DNA of 64,000 nt from positions 62,001-126,000 of the forward strand of contig JAETTM010000003.1 of the NCBI GenBank assembly GCA_021769135.1, in the 5' to 3' direction. Position numbers and translations under genes: made by a program. This DNA is from Lachnospiraceae bacterium (lineage in GTDB: Bacteria > Bacillota > Clostridia > Lachnospirales > Lachnospiraceae). Positions 51,469 to 60,699 of this stretch are shown here, in pieces (the first letter of the stretch is position 1; each line of letters starts with the position of its first letter). Under the pieces are notes generated by a model, which worked only from the letters and a program-made list of their open reading frames with translations, was not told the origin of the DNA and did no database searches.

Positions 51469-51541
51469 GGCAACCTCTCCTTTGTAAACAGTATCAGCCA
51501 AATCTTGTCGGTTTATTCTCCTTTTCCGTAGAAAACATCCT

Positions 51542-53191
51542 TTACATCAGATGCATTCTCTCCGCCAAGACAACAATCACGCTGCCTCCCGGTATATCTT
51601 CCAATTCATCTTCCCGCACCCCTTTTAACAAAATCAATGCTGCCAGATACACGATTATGCACAATATGAAACAAAGGATAAATGTTGCCGCGCTTCCTAT
51701 CAATGTAAGTAGCAATTTGCTTAAAAACCATCCTATCAGCCCGGATCCTGCTGCCGCAAGCGTAGTCACCCCGAATGTGCGTATCCAGTCTACGGAAAAA
51801 CGGATAGACTGCATCACCCCCGCAAATCCGGCAATACAGACCACCAGCCAAAATATCAGCAAGCCCAAAGCCACGGCTATAATCCCCAGCCTGGTACTGC
51901 CGATCAGCACCAGAAGGAAGATTAGATGAAGCACGAATGCCGCCAATCCGCCTAAAATCACTGTCCTTATTTTCCTTATCCTCTGTAAGATGGACATGAA
52001 AAAATAGGAGAAAGCAAACGCAATAATCACCCCTGAACCAGCCCTGACCAAATTTACAGCCATATCCATCTCCCCGGTAAACAGCATTCCTATCATAGGT
52101 TCCGCCAATGCCGCTGCCCATAATGCACAGGGAATCGTCAAAACAGCCAAACAGTGCACTTTGCTTTCTATCCGGTACTTCGCCTCCCCGTATTCCTGCT
52201 TTTCATACATTTGGACAATCTTCGGTATGCCGGAAGATACCGCCAGAACGCAGGCCACCCCAAAAATCCCGATTATCACACTGTATTTCCCGTAATAAAT
52301 CCCCCAATGGGCCACCCTGATGCTCCCTCTTTCCTGCCTGTTCATGGCATAGTTAAAGATTCTCTGATCGACCAGATAATTCATATTATAGAGCAGAGCG
52401 CATAGCACATAAGGCAGCGCCACCGAGAAAAACATGGATATCATCTGTCCGTTGGATTCCACATATTTAGACGTGTCCTTTGCAAGCTGCTGCTTAAAAG
52501 TTCCCGTATAAGCCAGCTTTATAAAAACCATATGAAGAACAGCCACCCCTCCCGCAATGGAAACGCCAATAGCCGCCCCCATAGCGCCATAAGCCGCCGC
52601 ATAGTCGTCATTCCGCAAAAGCGCCGCTACTTTCAGCCCATAGGTGTGCAATGCTGCCCCCAGCATAAGGCTTGCAAACAGCATAATGACTTTTTCCAGC
52701 AGCCTGGAATGTACCGTAGGCGTCATCGCCCCCATTCCCTGCAGATATCCCCGGATGACCCCCAGCAGCCCTGAAAGGATAATGGCCGGCGCTATTGCCA
52801 GCACCGCCAGATACCCCATATACTCCAAAATCAAAGTCTGGGCGATAAATTCCGCAAAGAAAAACACAAAGACCGCTGCCAGAACACTGAACACAAGGGT
52901 AAACAACAGGGCGCTGCGGTATACTTTTTTAGCGCTCCTGAACATATCCCGTTTCGCCCGGTATTTTACCAACACCATCACCGTCTTTGAAACCCCGTAG
53001 CAGAATATTGCGCTGAACAAAACCAGCAATTCCATTCCCGCCGCAAAAAAACCGAGCCCTTTATCCCCTATAATGCGGACAAGGGGAATGCGGATGATAA
53101 GGCCAATCAGATAAGCGATTAAGCCGGCCCCCAGCATCCATTCCTTTCTTTTTCCCCTGCCTGTACTTTTCCATTTTGTCTTCTGTTTCAT
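51542..53191 (-). CDS. SpoVB/MurJ-type polysaccharide flippase
   Basis: 549 residues with about 14 membrane helices over the whole length. It starts with a basic stretch and IAYLIGLIIRIPLVRIIGD, then GFFAAGMELLVLFSAIFCYG, typical of the MOP/PST flippase fold (RfbX, SpoVB). SRLLEKVIMLFASLMLG and GVIRGYLQGMGAMTPT are further family features. It could flip lipid-linked envelope precursors; the nearby sporulation genes suggest SpoVB-like action in spore cortex synthesis. It starts four bases before the ybeY stop. Confidence 0.82.
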   Translation of the reverse strand: MKQKTKWKSTGRGKRKEWMLGAGLIAYLIGLIIRIPLVRIIGDKGLGFFAAGMELLVLFSAIFCYGVSKTVMVLVKYRAKRDMFRSAKKVYRSALLFTLVFSVLAAVFVFFFAEFIAQTLILEYMGYLAVLAIAPAIILSGLLGVIRGYLQGMGAMTPTVHSRLLEKVIMLFASLMLGAALHTYGLKVAALLRNDDYAAAYGAMGAAIGVSIAGGVAVLHMVFIKLAYTGTFKQQLAKDTSKYVESNGQMISMFFSVALPYVLCALLYNMNYLVDQRIFNYAMNRQERGSIRVAHWGIYYGKYSVIIGIFGVACVLAVSSGIPKIVQMYEKQEYGEAKYRIESKVHCLAVLTIPCALWAAALAEPMIGMLFTGEMDMAVNLVRAGSGVIIAFAFSYFFMSILQRIRKIRTVILGGLAAFVLHLIFLLVLIGSTRLGIIAVALGLLIFWLVVCIAGFAGVMQSIRFSVDWIRTFGVTTLAAAGSGLIGWFLSKLLLTLIGSAATFILCFILCIIVYLAALILLKGVREDELEDIPGGSVIVVLAERMHLM

Positions 53192-53194
53192 ATT

Positions 53195-53716
53195 TTACCG
53201 TTCCTCGATTTCTATATCCTCTCTGGTAATCCCTAAATCCTCTAAAACCTTCCTCTGCTTTTCTTCCATGATTTGGGCTTCCGCCTCTTCCATATGGTCA
53301 TAGCCGCACAAATGGAGCATACTGTGGGCCACCAAAAAAGCGTATTCCCTTTTTCTGCTATGGCCATAGCTTTCCGCCTGCTCCCTTATCTTGTCCACAG
53401 AAAGGATAATATCCCCCAGCACCAGTTCCCCGCTGTCCGGGTCGAAACAATCCGCTTCCGCTTCTTCCGCTTGGGAGAAATCCGCCGGCCTGCCATATTC
53501 GATATTTGGGAAAGACAGCACATCCGTTGCCCGGTCCATCCCACGGTACTGCCTGTTATAGGCGCGGATTTCCTCATCCCCCGTAAGCAGGACGTTCACG
53601 GTTGCCTCATAAGGGCAGCCTTCCGTCTCAAGAACCGCTTCCATAATCCGCCTCACCAATTCTTCCTCATCGAAAGGAAAGGATATATCCGTTTCATTTT
53701 CTATATAAACCGTCAT
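53195..53716 (-). CDS. ybeY: Endoribonuclease YbeY (16S rRNA maturation)
   Basis: 173 residues from ATG 53716 (GAAGG upstream); the longer frame to 53779 is unlikely. The zinc motif H-x3-H-x5-H reads HSMLHLCGYDH, and RGMDRATDVLSFP plus LGDIILSVDKI are diagnostic. It takes part in 16S rRNA processing and ribosome quality control. It overlaps phoH by 23 bases, an arrangement conserved in Firmicutes. Confidence 0.96.
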   Translation of the reverse strand: MTVYIENETDISFPFDEEELVRRIMEAVLETEGCPYEATVNVLLTGDEEIRAYNRQYRGMDRATDVLSFPNIEYGRPADFSQAEEAEADCFDPDSGELVLGDIILSVDKIREQAESYGHSRKREYAFLVAHSMLHLCGYDHMEEAEAQIMEEKQRKVLEDLGITREDIEIEER

Positions 53717-54749
53717 TTTTCCTTCGTCTTCCCCTTTCCGGCATCCGGCTTTTTTCCGAAGCTTTTTCATACTCTTCATAAGCCATCACTATTTTCTGCA
53801 CCAAAGGATGCCTGACCACATCTTTGCTTGTCAGATTGCAGAACGCTATGCCGTCTATTCTTCCAAGCACCCTCACCGCCACATCCAGCCCCGATTTTAC
53901 ACCCGTCGCCAAATCCTTCTGGGAACGGTCCCCGGTTATGATGACTTTTGAGCCAAAGCCTATACGGGTTAAAAACATCTTCATCTGGGCCGGCGTAGTG
54001 TTCTGGGCCTCGTCCAAAATAATAAATGCATTGTCCAACGTCCTGCCCCTCATATATGCCAAAGGGGCCACCTCGATTAACCCCTTCTCCATATTTTTCA
54101 TAAAAGTCTCAGCGCCCATAATCTGGTGCAGCGCGTCATACAAAGGCCTTAAATAAGGGTCTACCTTACTCTGCAAATCGCCGGGCAGAAAACCAAGCTT
54201 CTCCCCTGCTTCGATAGCCGGCCTTGTCAATATAATCCGGCTTACCTCTTCTTTCTTAAAAGCCGTTATCGCCATGGCCATAGCCAGGTAAGTCTTCCCC
54301 GTTCCTGCGGGCCCCAGCCCGAAAACAATCATATTATCCCGGATGGCATCCACATACTGCTTTTGCCCTAACGTTTTCGGCTTGACCGGTTTCCCCATCA
54401 CCGTATGGCATATGCAGTCCTTATCTATTTCAACAAGTACGTCTTCCTTATTTTCCATTTCCATCATAATCGCATAATCCACATTCTGCTCCTGGATTAT
54501 ATTTCCTCTCTTCGATAATTCCGCCAGTTGCCGGACAATATTTTCCGCCCGGCGTACCGCCAGCTCTTCCCCCGTTATTTTTACGGAGCCATCCCTATCC
54601 ACAATCGTTACATTGAAATCCCCTTCCACTTTTCGGATGTGGTGGTCATAATGCCCGAAAATATTCCGCATATGCTCCGCCGGCACATCCACCCGTCTTA
54701 CCGTCTCTTCCATTTCCTGCAAACCCTTACCTGTATTATCTATTGCCAT
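53694..54749 (-). CDS. PhoH family ATPase
   Basis: 351 residues from ATG 54749; 54713 is an alternative and the frame opens at 54809. A KH-like N-terminal part is followed by the PhoH P-loop: GLGPAGTGKTYLAMAMAITA, then ILTRPAIEAGEKLGFLPGDL, FIILDEAQNTTPAQMKMFLT and VITGDRSQKDL. PhoH-like proteins are cytosolic ATPases with probable RNA-related work. The gene overlaps yqfD by about 14 bases and ybeY by 23, the same order as in Bacillus, but the pgpH (yqfF) gene expected between phoH and ybeY is absent. Confidence 0.93.
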   Translation of the reverse strand: MAIDNTGKGLQEMEETVRRVDVPAEHMRNIFGHYDHHIRKVEGDFNVTIVDRDGSVKITGEELAVRRAENIVRQLAELSKRGNIIQEQNVDYAIMMEMENKEDVLVEIDKDCICHTVMGKPVKPKTLGQKQYVDAIRDNMIVFGLGPAGTGKTYLAMAMAITAFKKEEVSRIILTRPAIEAGEKLGFLPGDLQSKVDPYLRPLYDALHQIMGAETFMKNMEKGLIEVAPLAYMRGRTLDNAFIILDEAQNTTPAQMKMFLTRIGFGSKVIITGDRSQKDLATGVKSGLDVAVRVLGRIDGIAFCNLTSKDVVRHPLVQKIVMAYEEYEKASEKSRMPERGRRRKNDGLYRK

Positions 54750-56007
54750 CCGGCTGCCGCTCTGTTGCCTGTGGAACAATCGGGATATTCTGCCCGGTCT
54801 TTTCCACAATCTGGAAATCCATATTCATCTGCCAATTTTTCTTATTCTTACTTATTGTAACATTTTTTTGAATTATTTGTACCCCTTTTTCCTCCAAACT
54901 TTCCATATATTTTATTAATTTTTCAGAAAAAATTGATTTTACCTCTTCTTTAGTATAGATATTGTCAGTCACCACATATTCCCTGTTCACGCTGCTGCCA
55001 AAATAAAGAGGCAAATAAAAATTCTCCAGCAGCTTTATCTGTTTCTTATCCGTAACCTTATCGAAGTTTTCGTACTTTATTTTTCCCATACGCAAAACCA
55101 GTTCTTTATCCATAAGGGATACCAGCACTTCCTTCTTTTCTTCCCCCGTATACTCCTTCTTTTCATATGTGAGCGGCAGCTCTTCCTTCTGTTTCAGCTG
55201 CCTGCGTATATATACATCCGCATCCGCATCATAGTACTGGTAATTTCTTATCGTCGTATCCTCATTATATACGGGTACGCTTCCCGATACAAGCACATCC
55301 CCCTTTTTTACTTCCATCCCCACATTCACAAGGGGAACGCCTTTTCTCGTTACCATGCTGACGATGATGCCGTCCTCCTGGGCAATCAGATTCGAACCGA
55401 ATTCGCTCCCTCCAATCTGGCTGCCGGCCGTCTCCCCGCCGCTCCGGCTCCCCCCGCCATCCTCGCCTATATCCACTTCGTTTTCCCGAATTTGTATTTC
55501 CAGCCTTGTTCCGTCGATTTTAGCGGATGTCCATGTGACAATCCCAAAATCCTGCCTTATCTTTTTCTCCAGTTCCTCAATATTCACTTCTTTTCTTTTC
55601 ATCCCCACATATACATTGTTTTCTTTTAAAAAATCCATGAAAACATCTTCAGAAATGGAATAGTTGCCGGAAATGTCCACCGCCCAGATAAAGGTTGACA
55701 TCCATACCCAAAAAAACAGGCTTCCTATAAGCCCCAGCAGAAAAATTTTCCTCCGCTTCATCCTGGGCGTAAAAAAAGGCAGTCCACAACGCTTTTGTAT
55801 GGCTACCTTCGTTCCCGTTTTCCTCACAATTCCTTTCAGCTGCTTAAATCCTTTGACCGTAATGCACATCGTATTGTATTCCCCATGATTTTCAATATTC
55901 CAAAGCAGGATATCATGGTTGCTGCACAAATTCATAAACCGTTCCGGGGAATATCCCCATACCCGGATACAGACATAGCCTTTTAAATATTGTATAAACT
56001 GAAGCAT
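54736..56007 (-). CDS. yqfD: Sporulation protein YqfD
   Basis: 423 residues. YqfD is a sigma-E controlled membrane protein of the mother cell. The N-terminal FIQYLKGYVCIRVWGYSPER region, the membrane helix near residue 92 (FLLGLIGSLFFWVWMSTF), and the SKIGTRLEIQIRENE-like segment fit the family. The exported part contains the ENNVYVGMKRKEVNIEELEK stretch. It follows yqfC by 116 bases, the usual order. Its presence is the best sign that the host makes spores. Confidence 0.9.
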   Translation of the reverse strand: MLQFIQYLKGYVCIRVWGYSPERFMNLCSNHDILLWNIENHGEYNTMCITVKGFKQLKGIVRKTGTKVAIQKRCGLPFFTPRMKRRKIFLLGLIGSLFFWVWMSTFIWAVDISGNYSISEDVFMDFLKENNVYVGMKRKEVNIEELEKKIRQDFGIVTWTSAKIDGTRLEIQIRENEVDIGEDGGGSRSGGETAGSQIGGSEFGSNLIAQEDGIIVSMVTRKGVPLVNVGMEVKKGDVLVSGSVPVYNEDTTIRNYQYYDADADVYIRRQLKQKEELPLTYEKKEYTGEEKKEVLVSLMDKELVLRMGKIKYENFDKVTDKKQIKLLENFYLPLYFGSSVNREYVVTDNIYTKEEVKSIFSEKLIKYMESLEEKGVQIIQKNVTISKNKKNWQMNMDFQIVEKTGQNIPIVPQATERQPDGNR

Positions 56008-56123
56008 GCTTCACCCCATTTCCACTTTTCATCGTCCAATTCTTTTACCATCCCCGCTCGCGCCTGGGGGCAGGCCCGGCTTTGCATGAACCGCTTTCAC
56101 GGGCATCCGCGTTTATCCCTTCA

Positions 56124-56423
56124 TTAATGATAGCGGACACACTCGATACAGCCCGTAATCTTCATGTCCTCATTGGTATAGTAGTCAATGGACATCCGCT
56201 TTCCTATAATGCTGATCTGACAGGTCTTTCCCTGCAGTACGATGGCCTCCTGGGAATATTCCAGGATTCCTTTATAGTTTTCCACAAAAACGTCCTGGTT
56301 CCCCGTCACAGTAACAATAGAAGCCCCCAGCACAGAATCCTTCGGGAGCTTTAAAGATTCCACGATAATTTCTTTTTTTCTCTCCAGTTTTTGTTTTCCG
56401 GTTAATTTCCTGTTTCTCATCAT
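56124..56423 (-). CDS. yqfC: Sporulation protein YqfC (YabP/YqfC family)
   Basis: 99 residues. After a basic N-terminus (KLTGKQKLERKKEIIVESL) it has LPKDSVLGASIVTVTGNQDV and VENYKGILEYSQEAIVLQG, the YabP/YqfC pattern. Known members are sigma-E-dependent and needed for spore formation. The start is the first of two adjacent ATGs. It precedes yqfD, as in Bacillus and Clostridium. Confidence 0.93.
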   Translation of the reverse strand: MMRNRKLTGKQKLERKKEIIVESLKLPKDSVLGASIVTVTGNQDVFVENYKGILEYSQEAIVLQGKTCQISIIGKRMSIDYYTNEDMKITGCIECVRYH

Positions 56424-56470
56424 GGAATAATATATGTTTCATCCTTGCAAAGAATACTACTTTTACCGTA

Positions 56471-56950
56471 TTATTTATGGTATGGCTCCCCACAGATGAT
56501 ACGGTAGCCCCGATATATCTGTTCCTCCAGCAGGACGCGCACCAGCTGATGGGGGAAAGTCATATCCGAAAAGCTGATTTTCTCATCCGCCCGCCCGGAA
56601 ACCATATCATGCAGCCCCAGGGAGCCTCCGATGACAAACTGGATATGGCTCGTTCCGTAAGTAGCCAGCTTTTCCAGCTTCCGCGCAAAGGAGACGGAAT
56701 CCATTTTCCGTCCCCCTATTTCCAACGTTATCAGATAAGCGTCCTCTTTTACATGTTTTAAAATACGCAGCCCTTCCTTTTCTTTAATCTGCAGTTCCAA
56801 AGCCTCACCCGCTTTATCAGGTGTCTTTTCGTCCTCTACTTCTATCACTTCCAGGCGGCAATATTTTCCAAGGCGTTTGCCATATTCCGATAGGGCATCC
56901 CTATAAAACTTCTCCTTCACTTTTCCTACCGCTATTATTGTTATCCTCAT
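56471..56950 (-). CDS. rlmH: 23S rRNA (pseudouridine1915-N3)-methyltransferase RlmH
   Basis: 159 residues, the full SPOUT-type enzyme. It begins MRITIIAVGKVKEKFYRDAL and has VIEVEDEKTPDKAG, the cofactor-binding knot FVIGGSLGLHD and SFSDMTFPHQLVRVLLEEQI, ending YRIICGEPYHK. It methylates the pseudouridine of helix 69. It overlaps the upstream zinc-ribbon gene by four bases (ATGA). Confidence 0.97.
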   Translation of the reverse strand: MRITIIAVGKVKEKFYRDALSEYGKRLGKYCRLEVIEVEDEKTPDKAGEALELQIKEKEGLRILKHVKEDAYLITLEIGGRKMDSVSFARKLEKLATYGTSHIQFVIGGSLGLHDMVSGRADEKISFSDMTFPHQLVRVLLEEQIYRGYRIICGEPYHK

Positions 56951-57762
56951 GCTTTTCCCGATTCCTGTTCAAAGACAGACGGGTAATAATCGTCTATGAA
57001 AGAATCCAAAAATCCATCGTCCAGGTTCATGAACTGATGGCATATCATCCCCTTCATCTTCTCGGCCCGCCTGAAATATTTCAATTCTTCCCCGCATTCT
57101 TCGTCTGCGAACAGCCCTTCGTCTATTTTTTCCGCGTCCATATTTTCCACGCACCATTTCTTTATCTCGCTGAACAGACTGTTTTCTTCTTCCGCTTTTT
57201 GAGAAAGCTCCTTATAGGACTTAATCGATAAAATTCCCATAACAAAAAACAGGGCGAACAATGCGCCCATAACCGCGCATACCATAAACTTGTTCGCCAT
57301 AGCCGCCGGAAGGCTCACCACATCGAAAAATACCAAAGCTGTCGCCACCAGCCCAAGGCCTCCCACGGACGTTAAAAGATATCCGGAAGAACGGTTTTCT
57401 TCGGCTTTCTGGGCGCTGTTTTGGTAAACCCCCCTGTATTCCCCCGCGCTCCTTTTCTTCCCGCCGGCGTCTTCCCACTGCCCTGTGCCGTCCATCCCAT
57501 CCTTCGCATCAGCATCCGCCTCCATGGGTATCCCATCATCATCCGATTCGCTTTCCCCTGCAGCCGATCCGCCCCCTCTTTTTTCAGCCGCTTCCTGCTG
57601 GAGGAAAACTTTTACCGCCAAAGAAGCTTTTTGCCTTTCTTCATCGCTTGCGGACAGTTCAAAAACCCCTTCTTCCAAGGTTTCCACCAACTCCATGCCG
57701 CAGTCGGCACAGACCTTCACACCCTCTATGTATTCATTTCTGCATTTCGGACACCACGGCAT
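56947..57762 (-). CDS. Zinc-ribbon membrane protein, hypothetical
   Basis: 271 residues. CPKCRNEYIEGVKVCADCG (residues 4-22) is a zinc ribbon at the very N-terminus. A charged linker rich in Gly, Asp and Glu is followed by two membrane segments (about residues 126-148 and 158-178) and a cytosolic tail. This zinc-ribbon plus membrane plan is common for small sensors in Clostridia, but no family name is recognised. It is translationally coupled to rlmH. Confidence 0.75.
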   Translation of the reverse strand: MPWCPKCRNEYIEGVKVCADCGMELVETLEEGVFELSASDEERQKASLAVKVFLQQEAAEKRGGGSAAGESESDDDGIPMEADADAKDGMDGTGQWEDAGGKKRSAGEYRGVYQNSAQKAEENRSSGYLLTSVGGLGLVATALVFFDVVSLPAAMANKFMVCAVMGALFALFFVMGILSIKSYKELSQKAEEENSLFSEIKKWCVENMDAEKIDEGLFADEECGEELKYFRRAEKMKGMICHQFMNLDDGFLDSFIDDYYPSVFEQESGKA

Positions 57763-57817
57763 ATCCTGTCATGCTCCTTTCTCCATTCCTTTGTAACCGC
57801 TTAACCAGGCCGTATCT

Positions 57818-58945
57818 TCACATGCCTGCCTTGGCTGCGGATATCAATCCTTTTACTCCCTGGTTCTTATTCTCCTTTTCATTCATCCATTGATAATTAT
57901 CTTCGTTGAACAAATCCACAATTACCGGGTACTGCCCGTTGGCATCCGATTTCCCTAAAGGCTGCCATACACCGTTTTTGGCGGTTCCGCTCCATTCCTT
58001 CGTATTGCCGTCTTTGGTGTAATTGGTAATATATATCTCCCCATGATACAGGCCATCCTTAAAGTTCCCGATAAAATTGCGGTTATATGCGGCTTCCGCT
58101 TCCAGGTTTTCATCAATAAAGTCATAATGCTCCGCCCCATCCCCGTTGGGCAAATCGTTGGCCCAGGAGCCGGAATAACTATGCTGCAGATAAATGCTGT
58201 CTTTCGCTTTGGCATTCTGGTCATACACATAATATTTAATCCACATTCCGTTTCCGCTTCTGGCTCCGTTTTTCCACTCACCATAATAATACTGGTTATC
58301 CGCATACATTGCAAGCCCTTTTCCATTGGGGCGTTTATTTCCGTCCGTATCTCCAAAATAATAATATTTCGTAGTTCCGCTCAGTTTTTCGGAAGCCGCG
58401 CGGTATCTGGGCAAATATGCCAAATCTTCCACCGCTTCCATATTCCTCGCTTCCCAATAGCCCTTCATTTCGGACATTTGCCTCGACAAATTGATTTCCA
58501 CTGCGGAAAGGTCTTCCCCCGCTTCCTTCTGCCATTTTGCTGTCGTCTTCTGTATGCCGGATTCTTCCTGCTTCACAGCCTCTTCTTCCATAATGGTAGT
58601 CGTCTGCGCATTTTCTTCTTCCTTTACCACCATAGCCTGTTCCTCCCCTGCTTCGGGCAAGACAGGTTCTTCCGCCTGTTCAAGCTGTTCCGGCTGTTCC
58701 GGTTCTTCCGGCTGCTCTGCACTTTCTTCCGGCTCATTTTCTTTCATAATCTCTTGGGCCGTTACGCTTTGCTCCTGGGAAGTACTGGCATAATTCATAA
58801 TATCATCCTGCAATGCCTGGTTCGTCTCCCTGTCGCTGCGCTTGTTCAAGGCATAAATTATCATGCTGATTCCGCAAATAATAAGAATCAGCACAACCGC
58901 AATCCCTAAAGTCAATAATTTCGCTTTATTGTTGTTTCCCTCCAT
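57818..58945 (-). CDS. Membrane-anchored MORN-repeat protein
   Basis: 375 residues. One membrane helix at residues 9-31 is followed by a long Glu/Pro/Gln-rich linker (about 60-150) and then a region with MORN units: RPNGKGLAMYADNQYYYGEW, KNGARSGNGMWIKYY, YSGSWANDLPNGDGAEHYDF and NFIGNFKDGLYHGEIY. MORN repeats mediate contacts with membranes or proteins. It is secreted side out. It lies upstream of the zinc-ribbon gene, 55 bases away. No partner is evident. Confidence 0.8.
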   Translation of the reverse strand: MEGNNNKAKLLTLGIAVVLILIICGISMIIYALNKRSDRETNQALQDDIMNYASTSQEQSVTAQEIMKENEPEESAEQPEEPEQPEQLEQAEEPVLPEAGEEQAMVVKEEENAQTTTIMEEEAVKQEESGIQKTTAKWQKEAGEDLSAVEINLSRQMSEMKGYWEARNMEAVEDLAYLPRYRAASEKLSGTTKYYYFGDTDGNKRPNGKGLAMYADNQYYYGEWKNGARSGNGMWIKYYVYDQNAKAKDSIYLQHSYSGSWANDLPNGDGAEHYDFIDENLEAEAAYNRNFIGNFKDGLYHGEIYITNYTKDGNTKEWSGTAKNGVWQPLGKSDANGQYPVIVDLFNEDNYQWMNEKENKNQGVKGLISAAKAGM

Positions 58946-59112
58946 AAATATGACCCTTCTCCTTTCAAAGTCCGGAGACTTTTATTTCTTTCCTGACGTT
59001 TTCTTCCCTGACGTGTAATCTATTATAGCATGCCCACGTTTAATTTAAAGGTATAAATTTTATTAATTATTCCTTAAGGCCTTCCAGAAAGCAAATTGCC
59101 TGCCCATAAAAC

Positions 59113-59179
59113 AAAGCCATACCTGAAACCTTAGCGAACAGGTTATTTCCCCATTCCGCCATTGCTTCAGGCTGGCTTT
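59113..59179 (-). terminator. Possible terminator after nfnB
   Basis: AAAGCCATACCTGAA (59113-59127) is largely complementary to TTCAGGCTGGCTTT (59166-59179), 12 to 13 pairs with one or two mismatches around a loop of 38 bases. On the minus strand the stem is followed by GTTTTA. The rest of the 267-base gap (58946-59212) shows nothing else clear apart from weak A+T-rich promoter-like stretches before the MORN gene. Confidence 0.4.
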
Positions 59180-59212
59180 TCATTATCAGATTCAAGCATT
59201 ATCTTCAAAAAG

Positions 59213-60604
59213 CTACTGCTTATTCTTCAAATATTCATCGATTCCTCTCGCCCCGGCTTTTCCCGCCCCCATAGCCAGAATCACCGTAGCCGCGCCGGTA
59301 ACGGCATCGCCGCCGGCATAAACGCCTTCCTTCGTCGTCTTTCCGAATTCCTCATCCGCCACGATACATTTCCATTTGTTCGTTTCCAAGCCGCTCGTTG
59401 TAGAGGAAATCAACGGGTTGGGGGAAGTACCCAGGGACATGATGACCGTATCCACCTCGATGACAAATTCGGAACCCGGCTTCACCACCGGCCTTCTCCT
59501 TCCCGATTCGTCCGGCTCCCCTAATTCCATCCTCACGCATTTCATCCCGCAGACCCAGCCGCTTTCATCGGCAAGGATTTCCACCGGATTGGTCAGCAGA
59601 TCAAAGATAATCCCTTCTTCCTTGGCATGGTGCACTTCTTCCACCCTGGCCGGAAGTTCTTCTTCGCTCCTCCTGTAAACAATATGAACTTCCGCCCCCA
59701 GACGCAGCGCCGTCCTCGCCGCATCCATTGCCACATTGCCGCCGCCTACTACCGCTACCTTTTTCCCTCTCATAATGGGCGTGGGGGATTCCTCATTGAA
59801 GGCTTTCATCAGGTTGCTCCTGGTCAGATACTCGTTAGCGGAAAATACTCCATTGGCCTGTTCTCCAGGTATCCCCATAAATTTGGGCAATCCTGCACCT
59901 GAACCAATGAATACCGCATCAAATCCTTCCTCTTCCAAAAGCTCATCAATAGTTACCGACTTGCCTACCACCACGTTGGTTTCTATCTTTACCCCTAAAG
60001 ATTTCACATTTTCGATTTCCTTGGCAACAACGTCTTCCTTAGGCAGACGGAATTCCGGAATACCATATACAAGCACGCCGCCGGGTTCATGAAGAGCTTC
60101 AAAAATAGTTACCTCATACCCCATCTTCGCCAAGTCGCCCGCACAGGTAAGGCCTGCCGGACCGGAACCGATGACAGCCACCTTTTTGCCGTTTTTCTCT
60201 TTTGCACCGGCCGGTTTTATCCCATTTTCCCTGGCCCAGTCCGCCACGAAGCGTTCCAGTTTGCCGATGGAAACCGGCTCACCTTTAATCCCCCGGATAC
60301 ATTTCCCCTCGCACTGGCTTTCCTGGGGACATACCCGCCCGCAGACTGCGGGGAGGGCGCTGGCTTCGCTAATCACCTGATAAGCGGCTTCCACATCCCC
60401 TTCCTTTACTTTCTCAATAAAACCCGGGATATTAATCGCTACCGGGCAGCCCTTAATACATTGGGCATTCTTGCAGTTAATGCATCGGCTCGCTTCTTCC
60501 ATCGCTTCTTCTTTATTATATCCAAGGCACACTTCCTCAAAATTAGCCGCGCGCACCTTCGCATCCTGTTCACGTACAGGCACCTTCTTCAATACGTCCA
60601 TCAT
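59213..60604 (-). CDS. NADPH-dependent glutamate synthase small-subunit-like flavoprotein, NfnB of NfnAB transhydrogenase
   Basis: 463 residues from ATG 60604, two bases after GGAGG (60601 has better spacing). The N-terminus has the two [4Fe-4S] clusters of the family (CINCKNAQCIKGCP and CGRVCPQESQCEGKCIRG), then VAVIGSGPAGLTCAGDLAKM for FAD and VVGGGNVAMDAARTALRLG for NAD(P). This matches GltD-like NfnB. It is preceded by a DHODH-type FAD/NAD subunit (NfnA), so the pair is better read as NfnAB, the electron-bifurcating NADH/ferredoxin:NADP oxidoreductase, than as glutamate synthase; no gltB is present. Confidence 0.9.
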   Translation of the reverse strand: MMDVLKKVPVREQDAKVRAANFEEVCLGYNKEEAMEEASRCINCKNAQCIKGCPVAINIPGFIEKVKEGDVEAAYQVISEASALPAVCGRVCPQESQCEGKCIRGIKGEPVSIGKLERFVADWARENGIKPAGAKEKNGKKVAVIGSGPAGLTCAGDLAKMGYEVTIFEALHEPGGVLVYGIPEFRLPKEDVVAKEIENVKSLGVKIETNVVVGKSVTIDELLEEEGFDAVFIGSGAGLPKFMGIPGEQANGVFSANEYLTRSNLMKAFNEESPTPIMRGKKVAVVGGGNVAMDAARTALRLGAEVHIVYRRSEEELPARVEEVHHAKEEGIIFDLLTNPVEILADESGWVCGMKCVRMELGEPDESGRRRPVVKPGSEFVIEVDTVIMSLGTSPNPLISSTTSGLETNKWKCIVADEEFGKTTKEGVYAGGDAVTGAATVILAMGAGKAGARGIDEYLKNKQ

Positions 60605-60699
60605 ATCCTCCGTTCTATCCAATTCCTTATATGTAATATGGGGCAACAGTTAGCAGTTCATCCAGCCACACGTGCATAAAACCGCTACAGAATCCGATA

